DNA of 5,526 nt from Prevotella sp. GTDB taxonomy: Bacteria; Bacteroidota; Bacteroidia; Bacteroidales; Bacteroidaceae. The stretch's first letter is position 1; each line of letters opens with the position of its first letter. Location: the NCBI GenBank assembly GCA_003483565.1, contig DMYZ01000035.1:1-5526 (forward strand), in the 5' to 3' direction. A model generated the notes under the pieces. It worked only from the letters and a program-made list of their open reading frames with translations, did not search any database and was not told where the DNA came from. A program made the position numbers and the translations under genes. Shown here in pieces: positions 1-5,518 of this stretch.

Positions 1-902
1 TGTGCTATCCGATCCGCCTGGCTTACTACTACTGGCAGGTGACGGGAGATTCTTCTGTGTTCGGACAGGAATGGCTGTCTGCTATAAAAAATATATTAAC
101 AACGTTTGAGGAACAACAACGGAAGAATGGCCTGGGTCCCTATCATTTTATGCGTAAGACCGATCGTGCATTAGATACGGTACAAAATGACGGTTATGGA
201 GCACCGGTGAGACCGGTAGGCCTGATAGCCTCTGTTTTCCGTCCATCGGACGATGCGACGACCTTTCTGTTTCTGGTGCCTTCAAACTTCATGGCTGTCA
301 GTTCGTTGAGAAAGGCAGCTGAAATATTACGGAAGATAAACGGCCGTGATGAATTGGCCACAGAGTGTACGTCGCTGGCTGATGAGGTGGAGACAGCCTT
401 GCACAAATATGCGGTATATGACCATCCTAAATACGGGAAGATCTATGCCTATGAGGTGGATGGTTTCGGGAATCACCTGCTGATGGATGATGCCAATGCC
501 CCGAGTCTTTTAGCCATGGGCTATCTGGACCCATCGGAAGCAAAGGATCCTATTTATCAGAACACGCGTCGTTTCGTTTGGAGCAAGGATAATCCGTATT
601 TCTTCAGGGGGAGTGCAGCGGAAGGAATAGGTGGTCCTCATGTAGGATATGATATGATATGGCCGATGTCTATAATGATGAGAGCTTTTACTAGTACAGA
701 TGATTCTGAAATAAAATGGTGCATAGAAACTTTGGAGCGGACAGATGCCGGTACAGGTTTTATGCATGAGTCGTTCAATAAAAATGATCCGAAAAAGTTT
801 ACTCGTCCATGGTTTGCCTGGTCAAATACTTTGTTTGGGGAATTGATTTTGAAACTGATGGATGAAGGTAAAGTTGACCTATTGAATAGTGCGACAAGAT
901 AG
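1..902 (+). CDS. GH125 exo-alpha-1,6-mannosidase, C-terminal part (5' end outside window)
   Basis: The reading frame is open from base 3 at the left edge (CYPIRLAYYYWQVTGD...) to a TAG at 900-902, so about 299 residues are visible. Full GH125 enzymes have roughly 430-480, so the N-terminal third or so is missing. Family signatures are FRPSDDA (visible residues 79-85), MDDANAPSLL (161-170), GIGGPH followed by WPMSIMMRA, and TGFMHESF (251-258), then FTRPWFAWSNTLFGELI. GH125 enzymes are metal-independent inverting alpha-mannosidases that release terminal alpha-1,6-mannose, for example from N-glycans or fungal mannan. As I recall, the catalytic pair in the Streptococcus pneumoniae enzyme is Asp220/Glu393. 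The first Asp of SDD (visible 83) and the Glu of HESF (256) here have the same 173-residue spacing, so both are probably intact. A GTG at 39 is internal and not the start. Any signal peptide lies off the window, so location is unknown. The gene converges on the RhaM-family gene. Confidence 0.93.
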   Translation, partial: CYPIRLAYYYWQVTGDSSVFGQEWLSAIKNILTTFEEQQRKNGLGPYHFMRKTDRALDTVQNDGYGAPVRPVGLIASVFRPSDDATTFLFLVPSNFMAVSSLRKAAEILRKINGRDELATECTSLADEVETALHKYAVYDHPKYGKIYAYEVDGFGNHLLMDDANAPSLLAMGYLDPSEAKDPIYQNTRRFVWSKDNPYFFRGSAAEGIGGPHVGYDMIWPMSIMMRAFTSTDDSEIKWCIETLERTDAGTGFMHESFNKNDPKKFTRPWFAWSNTLFGELILKLMDEGKVDLLNSATR

Positions 903-935
903 AATAATATAGAAGAGTAGTCGGAAATATGAATT

Positions 936-980
936 CCTCATTTGAAAGCCATGATTTGAAAGCATCTCTTTCAAATGAGG
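936..980 (+). terminator. Intrinsic terminator of the GH125 gene, between convergent genes
   Basis: A perfect 13-bp inverted repeat (CCTCATTTGAAAG at 936-948, CTTTCAAATGAGG at 968-980) begins 33 bases after the GH125 stop. The T-rich stretch TTTGTAATATTTTTA follows on the + strand. On the - strand the tail is less T-rich (AATTCATATTTCC), so it serves GH125 best but could also help end the rhaM transcript, whose stop is at 1000. The 19-base loop contains a second ATTTGAAAG (954-962), which allows a shorter 9-bp hairpin with the same right arm. Confidence 0.72.
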
Positions 981-999
981 TTTGTAATATTTTTATGGT

Positions 1000-1317
1000 T
1001 TATTCCATGTGAAAAAGTTCTTCCAGAGGGATGCTGACAGGACTGTTATCTTTATTGGTATCCATGATATCTGCCATCATATCCCACCATTTCTGAGTGA
1101 TCGGATCTATATGCGAAGTATCTTGACTGTTGGTCTCTTTGCTACATTCTTGATAAGCGAAAAGCAGATTCGTGCTCTTATCCCAAAAAATACTGTAGTT
1201 GCTGACACCGGAATCTTTTATCATTTTCTTTAGTTCTGGCCATATAGCGGCATGACGCCTGGCATATTCCTTTTCGTAACCAGGTTTTAAATACATTTTG
1301 AATGCAAATCGTTTCAT
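1000..1317 (-). CDS. rhaM: L-rhamnose mutarotase (RhaM/DUF718 family)
   Basis: This 105-residue protein matches the normal length of the RhaM (YiiL) family, small dimeric alpha/beta-barrel cytoplasmic enzymes that interconvert the alpha and beta anomers of L-rhamnose. Seen in the sequence: the N-terminal block KPGYEKEYARRHAAIWPEL, with Tyr18 and His22 at the positions of the E. coli active-site residues; the DKSTNLLFAY segment (46-55); the paired Trp77-Trp78 of the sugar pocket; and the C-terminal NKDNSPVSIPLEELF block. The start ATG at 1317 aligns with the family N-terminus. It is preceded by an A-rich stretch rather than a Shine-Dalgarno site. No rhamnose isomerase, kinase or aldolase gene is nearby, so it stands alone here. 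The exact sugar could be rhamnose, fucose-like or another deoxyhexose; the family call is firm and the substrate is inferred. Confidence 0.9.
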   Translation of the reverse strand: MKRFAFKMYLKPGYEKEYARRHAAIWPELKKMIKDSGVSNYSIFWDKSTNLLFAYQECSKETNSQDTSHIDPITQKWWDMMADIMDTNKDNSPVSIPLEELFHME

Positions 1318-1348
1318 AGTTTTTTCTTTAATATTATTAGGTTTGATA

Positions 1349-1356
1349 CAAAGATA
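1349..1356 (-). promoter_or_regulatory. Possible -7 promoter element for rhaM
   Basis: On the - strand this reads TATCTTTG, an exact fit to the Bacteroides -7 consensus TAnnTTTG. It lies 31 bases before the rhaM ATG, which would give a leader of about 25 nt. The matching -33 TTTG is absent at the expected 19-20 base spacing (the sequence there is AAGG/AGGT), so this would be a half-matching promoter. Confidence 0.4.
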
Positions 1357-1409
1357 GGATATTCATGTAGAGCTGACCTTTGTTTTTTGATATTTAAGAC
1401 TGTTATTTT

Positions 1410-1641
1410 TGAGAAAGAGAAAATGCCACTGTCTCTCGACAATGGCATTTTCATATTATACTTCTAAAATAAATTAACTCAAGTCTGATATGCTCTCGCG
1501 AGTCCTCACGACTACCAAAATGACTTCACTCAGAAAAGAGTGAAAAATATATGCGAAAATTATTTTTTTATTACAATACAAATACTGTTAGTTATTTGTA
1601 TAAGTCGATTAACTGATATATATTATTGATTCACTTAAATC
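1410..1641 (-). ncRNA. Candidate small RNA between the thiamine operon and rhaM
   Basis: No convincing protein gene exists at 1318-1689, but the - strand has a complete transcription unit. It has a promoter match at 1647-1678, an expected start near 1640, and the GAGA-loop terminator at 1419-1452. This predicts an RNA of about 230 nt. Internal - strand hairpins are ATACAAATA/TATTTGTAT (9 bp, arms 1593-1601 and 1576-1584, 8-base loop), TTCACTC/GAGTGAA (7 bp, arms 1538-1544 and 1525-1531, 6-base loop) and AGTC/GACT (1510-1513 and 1501-1504). The block 1476-1544 is less AT-rich than its surroundings and includes the palindrome CTCGCGAG (1495-1502), which suggests a constrained element or dispersed repeat. 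It could instead be the processed 3' untranslated region of the thiamine operon. I do not recognise an RNA family. Confidence 0.4.
1419..1452 (-). terminator. Strong hairpin terminator with GAGA tetraloop, - strand
   Basis: On the - strand the arms GAAAATGCCA-T-TGTC and GACA-G-TGGCATTTTC form a continuous 15-bp stem if one U-G wobble is allowed. It closes on GAGA, a GNRA-type loop, and is followed by the pyrimidine run TCTTTCTC. Read as + strand RNA, the wobble becomes a C-A mismatch, the loop is UCUC and no T tract follows, so the - strand reading is favoured. It lies about 240 bases after the kinase stop codon and before the rhaM promoter region. It therefore probably ends the thiamine operon transcript, a separate small RNA, or both. 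Confidence 0.68.
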
Positions 1642-1646
1642 TTACG

Positions 1647-1678
1647 CAAAAATACTTTTAATTTAGGAAATAGACAAA
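1647..1678 (-). promoter_or_regulatory. Bacteroides-type promoter just downstream of the kinase gene
   Basis: On the - strand TTTG (1678-1675) is followed after exactly 20 bases by TATTTTTG (1654-1647), fitting -33 TTTG / -7 TAnnTTTG. The spacing and -7 box are the same as in the thiamine operon promoter at 5487-5518. It begins 12 bases after the kinase stop and points into the gene-free stretch toward the hairpin at 1419-1452. Chance matches in AT-rich DNA are possible. Confidence 0.45.
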
Positions 1679-1689
1679 TAAAAATGAAT

Positions 1690-2415
1690 TTATTTTTTAA
1701 TAATTGCTAATTTTGCATTAAAAGTTCTGAAGATTAAATAGTCACCATCTCCTATCATCCTTACGGAATTACCAGTAGACTCATTTAATGTTCCTTGCCA
1801 AAGAGATTGATAAGCATAAGTTTTCCAGCGAAATCCATTCCCTTGAAGATTAGTACAATTAATATTGAAAATACTGATCTGTTGTCCTACAAAAGTATCG
1901 AAAGTACAGTCACCTTCAACAGGAATAAAGTAACCATAATCAGTAACCATGGTGACCAGAAGATTAAAATCTTTACGGTAACGTGTCAGAAGGGATATGT
2001 TTCCAAGTGTGTGGTCTTCCCGTTTGCCTGTAGATCCAAGATAGCAAATGTTCTTATAACCTTGTGCCATGCAATAACGTGTTGCTTTGGTCTGGTCATT
2101 ATCCTCTTGTTCTTCGACGGGATGGAAAATATCTTTGTACTTTGTCTTAAAAGACTCCGGCAGGGAATCCCCATCGCCCACAATGGCATTAGGTATATTG
2201 CCGTGATCAATGAACTTCATTCCGGCGCCATCACAGCAACAAATAAACCTTGCATGTGCAAGGATAGCTTTGGCAATAGGGTGAGTAGGATAATCTCCAT
2301 TGCAAAGAATAATGGCATCAGGAAGAAAATTCTCGTCTATAAGAGGATAGTTCATTTGAATATTGTCTTTTAGTACCAACGGAATATATCTATTATTGTT
2401 GTGCCGTTTTTGCAT
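1690..2415 (-). CDS. tnr3: Thiamine pyrophosphokinase
   Basis: The protein (241 residues from the first ATG) transfers pyrophosphate from ATP to thiamine to give TPP in the cytoplasm, the trapping step of thiamine salvage. Motifs in order: ILCNGDYP (36-43), CDGAG (61-65), the metal/ATP loop GDGDS (80-84), EQEDNDQTKA (102-111, standing where most family members have DQDxTDxxK), GSTGKREDHTLGN (127-139), and a C-terminal GFRWKTYAYQ...STGNS segment (194-217) resembling the thiamine-binding end. Length fits the family. The ATG at 2415 overlaps the end of pnuT by 23 bases and has GAAGG five bases upstream. The first 20 residues look unlike the family, and Met21 (2355) is an alternative start just before the conserved region. 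Translation is probably coupled to pnuT. Bacterial homologues are also called thiN; tnr3 is the name used in Bacteroides. Confidence 0.93.
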   Translation of the reverse strand: MQKRHNNNRYIPLVLKDNIQMNYPLIDENFLPDAIILCNGDYPTHPIAKAILAHARFICCCDGAGMKFIDHGNIPNAIVGDGDSLPESFKTKYKDIFHPVEEQEDNDQTKATRYCMAQGYKNICYLGSTGKREDHTLGNISLLTRYRKDFNLLVTMVTDYGYFIPVEGDCTFDTFVGQQISIFNINCTNLQGNGFRWKTYAYQSLWQGTLNESTGNSVRMIGDGDYLIFRTFNAKLAIIKK

Positions 2416-3001
2416 CGACCTTCATCATTTTCTTCCATTTGGATATTGCTGCAATGGAAATAATGACGTATAGACCATAGAGTATAGCGGTGAAAGGCAA
2501 ACCTTTATAGATATATAAGACAGATAATTCAGCATCAACAATAATCCATATCCACCATTGTTCAATATATTTTTTTGCTAAGGCCCAGAGGCCGATAATA
2601 CTTAGCGCATTTCCCCAGCTGTCAAGTACAGGGACTGTTGAATTAGTGAAATGAACAAGAAGAAGGTACATAGCTTCCCAGAGCAGGATAAAAGCGATGA
2701 TTGAAGGTACTATATATTTATGTGGATAATGTGATATTGGGCGTTCTTCTTTCTTGTTGTTCTCTTTGTCCTTAAAAAAATACCATGAGGCAAAACCATA
2801 AATGGCCGCCAGGGCATAATATATACTCATTCCAAAGTCGGCATAAAGACCTGCTTTATAATAAACAAAAAGATAGATTACCGGCATAATTATGCCGGTG
2901 ATCCATAAAAATATGCTTGCTCTGTATTCCTGGTAGATATAGATAAGACCGGTAAGGGTGCCCAGTATATCCAACCAGTGATCAGCTAGAAATGCGTTCA
3001 T
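2393..3001 (-). CDS. pnuT: PnuC-family thiamine transporter PnuT
   Basis: This 202-residue membrane protein is of the PnuC type, energy-independent facilitators of vitamin uptake (nicotinamide riboside, riboflavin, thiamine). Its length fits the family. Hydrophobic segments cover about residues 9-23, 28-47, 56-76, 97-117, 127-143, 148-165 and 169-187, consistent with seven helices. A charged, Lys/Glu-rich loop lies at 77-92 and the C-tail is basic (KWKKMMK). The first pair of helices carries the typical GTLTGLIYIYQEYRASIFLWITGI pattern in two parts (14-28 and 29-37), and EQWWIWIIVDAELSVLYIYKG (147-167) gives the family's Trp-rich substrate helix. Fold alone does not separate substrates. The TPP riboswitch and adjacent thiamine pyrophosphokinase make thiamine the clear choice. 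Its ATG is 9 bases after the receptor stop with no Shine-Dalgarno, and its end overlaps the kinase start. Confidence 0.92.
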   Translation of the reverse strand: MNAFLADHWLDILGTLTGLIYIYQEYRASIFLWITGIIMPVIYLFVYYKAGLYADFGMSIYYALAAIYGFASWYFFKDKENNKKEERPISHYPHKYIVPSIIAFILLWEAMYLLLVHFTNSTVPVLDSWGNALSIIGLWALAKKYIEQWWIWIIVDAELSVLYIYKGLPFTAILYGLYVIISIAAISKWKKMMKVDAKTAQQ

Positions 3002-3010
3002 ATTGCAATA

Positions 3011-5275
3011 TTAGAAATTGATACTAAGGTGTGCCATGCAGTTGAAGGGAGCTGAAGGGGCGAACCCTGCTTCATAGAGATCGTCGCTGCAGTAAGCTTC
3101 TACTTTGCCATTAGTGTCTTTACGGAAAGACGGGCTGGCCCATCCGTTATTGTCAAATTTGGTAGAAAAAAGATTGTATAGTGAGATTCCTATAGTAGCA
3201 TCTTTAATACCAAACTTCTTCATTGAGAAGTTATAGGCCAGGTCTATATTGGTCGTGAAATGACTGTCAAGCATCATGCTTACAGCCCTATCGAATGCAC
3301 CGTCGGCATCGTAGTTGTTATAATTCTTAAAACTAGTATTAGTAAGATATTGTTTGCCAATATATTGACTCTGGATGCTGCCTGTAAATCCTTTATAGGT
3401 AAAGGTGAAAATATTATTGAATATAGCATCAGGAGAAAAACTCAGATGAGTCTTTCCAAGATCGTAGGTACTCCCGTCATTGAGGGTTACTGTCCAGTCT
3501 TTTGCCTTGTTGTCACTGAAAGTGGCATTGACATCCCAGCGAAACCAGTTGGCAGGATGCCAGGCTGCTTCTAGTTCAATGCCGGAACGATAGCTGCGTC
3601 CTGAATTGTTATTGCTGGCTATTGCTTCGCCAATGTCATTCAGAGCACCTGTAAGCACGTACTGATGGTCATAGTACATGTAATAGAAGTTAGCTCCTGC
3701 AGAAAAAAGACGACTCTGATATTTATATCCCAGTTCATAGTCTTGTAATTTTTCTGCTTTTAATGTACGGACACTGTTGTCCTGATAGTCATTTCTCGTT
3801 GGTTCCTTATGGCTAATGGCATAAGAGAAATAAATCTGATGATGTGCGTCAAGTTGATAGTTAAGTCCGGCTTTAGGATTAAAGAAATCAAAAACATCAT
3901 GGATGATATATTTTCCACTGTGATCAGCATAAACATCGTCCTCTGGATCCTGCATGCGATAGCCTACATGGCGGTATTGCAGATCGATATAGGCATTCAG
4001 TTTTTTCCATAAGTTCCATTCAGCCTTGCCATAGACATTAAAATCATTTTTCAAGGCATTGTTGCGATAATATTCATAGTTTGGATAAAAAGTCTTAGCC
4101 GGAGACTTTACCCAGTTGACGATGCCGAAGTGATCACCGTCATATCTGTTCCAGCCACTGCCGAGAGTTGCTTTGAAATTTTTATTATTATTGTAATTAA
4201 TAGAGGCAATCGCACCATAGAAGTCATTGTTCATTTTCTTCATTCGGGTGAGATCACTTTCATATTTTACATCACTCAACCCATAATCTTGTAGATTCTT
4301 GTTTTTTTTGTATTCATCGTAATAGCCATTTCCATTAGTATAGTGGAGAGTTATATTGAAATTCCACATCTTGGAAAGTATCTGGTTCCAAATTAATTGA
4401 TAGTTTTGCTGGTAGTAATTATCTGTTTGATCTTTATAATAATGCATGATTCCGTCTACATCTGTATACATCAGTCCACAAGAATTATAGCGACGGCCAT
4501 ATAGGCTTTGTTCATATTTAGAAGCATAGTTCCATGCATGGTAAGTTTGTTCTTTACCGCCGAAAGTAATGAGTTTTACCATAGTGTTGTCGCCAAAATA
4601 TCCTCCTTGCAGAAAGTAATTGTTTAATTTAGTATGGGCACGCTCCAGATAACCATGTGAACCTATGTTGGAAAGGCGTCCCTGTACACCCCAGTGCCCT
4701 CCAAGCAGACCGGTACCGAAGCGAAGAGTTTCCTTATGGCTGTAGTAACTGCCGCCAGACAGATCAAGACTGAGGAATGGAACTGTCCCGATGTTTTCGG
4801 TTTGCATATTGATCGTAGCACCAAAGGCTCCGGATCCATTCGTTGAAGTACCTACACCCCTTTGAACCTGAAGGTTTTGGACTGATGATACGATATCGCC
4901 CATATTAATCCAATAGGCTTGGTCATCTTCTGCGTCGTTCAGTGGAATTCCATTGGCCGTAACGTTGATACGGCTTGGGTCGATACCACGGATACGTAGA
5001 GTAGTGTATCCTATACCATTACCGGCATCACTTGTTGTAGTGACAGAAGGAGTAAAAGAAAGGACATAAGGCAGGTCTTGACCGAAATTCACTTTTTTGA
5101 TTTGTGCCTGGTTGAGATTTTTAAACGCCATTGGCGTGTTTTTAGAGGCTCTGGTGGATGTAACTTGTACATTTTGCAGTTCATACGTACGCAAGGTGTC
5201 AATTCGCTCCGGATTTGTTGCGTACATTTCCATTGTTGCTGATAGTGCAGCTAACAATATACATTTTTTTTTCAT
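3011..5275 (-). CDS. OMthi: TonB-dependent outer-membrane receptor for thiamine (OMthi type)
   Basis: From the ATG at 5275 this is a 754-residue TonB-dependent receptor. Residues 1-19 form a signal peptide (MKKKCILLAALSA..., likely cut after MYA). A plug domain spans about 31-160, with LRIRGIDPSRINVTANGIPLND (in parts at 93-114) and VQRGVGTSTNGSGAFGATIN (137-156). The rest is a beta-barrel with many Tyr/Asn-rich strands ending in the terminal Phe typical of outer-membrane barrels. There is no carboxypeptidase-regulatory-like N-terminal domain and no adjacent SusD gene, so it is a simple vitamin-type receptor, not a SusC glycan importer. It begins the operon behind a TPP aptamer, which points to thiamine or its phosphates as cargo. 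The frame stays open to a TTG at 5356, but that extension lies in the leader. The chosen ATG has AATAGG five bases upstream and starts a normal signal peptide. Confidence 0.92.
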   Translation of the reverse strand: MKKKCILLAALSATMEMYATNPERIDTLRTYELQNVQVTSTRASKNTPMAFKNLNQAQIKKVNFGQDLPYVLSFTPSVTTTSDAGNGIGYTTLRIRGIDPSRINVTANGIPLNDAEDDQAYWINMGDIVSSVQNLQVQRGVGTSTNGSGAFGATINMQTENIGTVPFLSLDLSGGSYYSHKETLRFGTGLLGGHWGVQGRLSNIGSHGYLERAHTKLNNYFLQGGYFGDNTMVKLITFGGKEQTYHAWNYASKYEQSLYGRRYNSCGLMYTDVDGIMHYYKDQTDNYYQQNYQLIWNQILSKMWNFNITLHYTNGNGYYDEYKKNKNLQDYGLSDVKYESDLTRMKKMNNDFYGAIASINYNNNKNFKATLGSGWNRYDGDHFGIVNWVKSPAKTFYPNYEYYRNNALKNDFNVYGKAEWNLWKKLNAYIDLQYRHVGYRMQDPEDDVYADHSGKYIIHDVFDFFNPKAGLNYQLDAHHQIYFSYAISHKEPTRNDYQDNSVRTLKAEKLQDYELGYKYQSRLFSAGANFYYMYYDHQYVLTGALNDIGEAIASNNNSGRSYRSGIELEAAWHPANWFRWDVNATFSDNKAKDWTVTLNDGSTYDLGKTHLSFSPDAIFNNIFTFTYKGFTGSIQSQYIGKQYLTNTSFKNYNNYDADGAFDRAVSMMLDSHFTTNIDLAYNFSMKKFGIKDATIGISLYNLFSTKFDNNGWASPSFRKDTNGKVEAYCSDDLYEAGFAPSAPFNCMAHLSINF

Positions 5276-5279
5276 AATA

Positions 5280-5309
5280 CCTATTAATATATTTATTAAA
5301 CTTAATAGG
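5280..5309 (-). promoter_or_regulatory. Hairpin covering the ribosome entry region of the receptor gene
   Basis: On the - strand CCTATTAA (5309-5302) pairs perfectly with TTAATAGG (5287-5280), leaving a 14-base AT-rich loop. The right arm ends four bases before the ATG at 5275-5273 and contains the only Shine-Dalgarno-like bases (AATAGG). Formation would hide the start region, so it is a plausible OFF state for the TPP switch. The left arm can instead pair six bases with another AATAGG at 5366-5361. The structure is seen in the sequence; the regulatory role is inferred. Confidence 0.4.
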
Positions 5310-5339
5310 GTACAGCTTAGAACTATTTTGATGATGGTA

Positions 5340-5369
5340 AGCAATAAGAGATTCAATTCTCCTATTGCT
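5340..5369 (-). promoter_or_regulatory. 12-bp leader hairpin between TPP aptamer and receptor start
   Basis: On the - strand AGCAATAGGAGA (5369-5358) pairs with TCTCTTATTGCT (5351-5340), a 12-bp stem with one G-U wobble and a 6-base loop. It starts about 20 bases after the aptamer. Only two T residues follow, so it is not a typical intrinsic terminator. It is more likely part of the riboswitch expression platform or a protein/ribosome-contacting structure. Its left arm contains an AATAGGAG that resembles a ribosome-binding site. Confidence 0.45.
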
Positions 5370-5389
5370 GCTAAACTTTAAAAGTTTCC

Positions 5390-5470
5390 TTTTCCCTTCG
5401 CCCGCATTATCGGGATCAGGTGCGAGGGTCTATTCTCAGCATCCGCAATTGCGGTAGCACCCCTGTGACA
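5390..5470 (-). ncRNA. TPP riboswitch aptamer (THI element)
   Basis: The - strand contains the conserved TPP aptamer blocks in order: AGGGGTGC (GGGGTGC at 5463-5457), a variable helix CCGCAATTGCGG (5454-5443), GCTGAGA (CTGAGA at 5439-5434), ACCC, ACCTGATC (5421-5414), the CCCG/CGGG helix flanking ATAATG (TAATGC at 5409-5404), and GCGAAGGGA. CTGAGA belongs to the pyrimidine-sensing arm, and TAATGC with ACCTGATC to the pyrophosphate-sensing arm. The closing P1 helix is not obvious by eye. The aptamer lies about 115 bases before the receptor ATG and should lower expression of receptor, pnuT and kinase when TPP is plentiful. Two downstream hairpins are the candidate expression platform. No U-tract terminator is visible between aptamer and gene, which favours translational or non-canonical control. 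Confidence 0.96.
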
Positions 5471-5486
5471 TTTTTCCTGTCGGATG

Positions 5487-5518
5487 CAAAAATATAAAAA
5501 AAAAGAGAAACTTCCAAA
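5487..5518 (-). promoter_or_regulatory. Promoter of the thiamine operon
   Basis: On the - strand TTTG (5518-5515), then a 20-base spacer, then TATTTTTG (5494-5487) fit the Bacteroides -33 TTTG / -7 TAnnTTTG promoter. Transcription would start near 5480, about 10 bases before the aptamer, giving a leader of about 205 nt. The -33 box overlaps the loop of the upstream terminator hairpin and the spacer holds its T tract. Confidence 0.7.

Noticed and set aside
510..767. 85-codon - strand reading frame
   Set aside because: It is antisense to the conserved catalytic part of GH125 and has a low-quality composition rich in His, Cys and Ile.
1009..1233. 74-codon + strand reading frame
   Set aside because: It is antisense to the RhaM-family gene and has no independent support.
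1314..1454. 46-codon - strand reading frame (MKMPLSRDSG...) whose stop overlaps the rhaM ATG as ATGA
   Set aside because: Its first codons are the arms of the terminator hairpin and it runs across the likely rhaM promoter. It has no family resemblance, so it is probably chance, though the ATGA overlap was noted.
1476..1587. Short - strand open frame ending VVVRTRESISDLS
   Set aside because: It has no clear start codon, contains hairpin arms and lacks a ribosome site. It is better explained as RNA or repeat sequence.
1795..2373. 192-codon + strand reading frame
   Set aside because: It lies fully antisense to the thiamine pyrophosphokinase, with no recognisable domain.
3011..5275. SusC-type glycan importer
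   Set aside because: It lacks the extra N-terminal regulatory-like domain and has no SusD partner, and the neighbours and riboswitch point to thiamine.
5276..5356. 27-residue N-terminal extension of the receptor, giving 781 residues
   Set aside because: It begins with TTG in the loop of a leader hairpin. A normal signal peptide starts at the ATG at 5275. Its hydrophobic residues come from AT-rich leader sequence.
5340..5369. Leader hairpin as an intrinsic terminator for the riboswitch
   Set aside because: The stem is strong, but only two T residues follow it before TACCATCATC, so a standard terminator is not supported.
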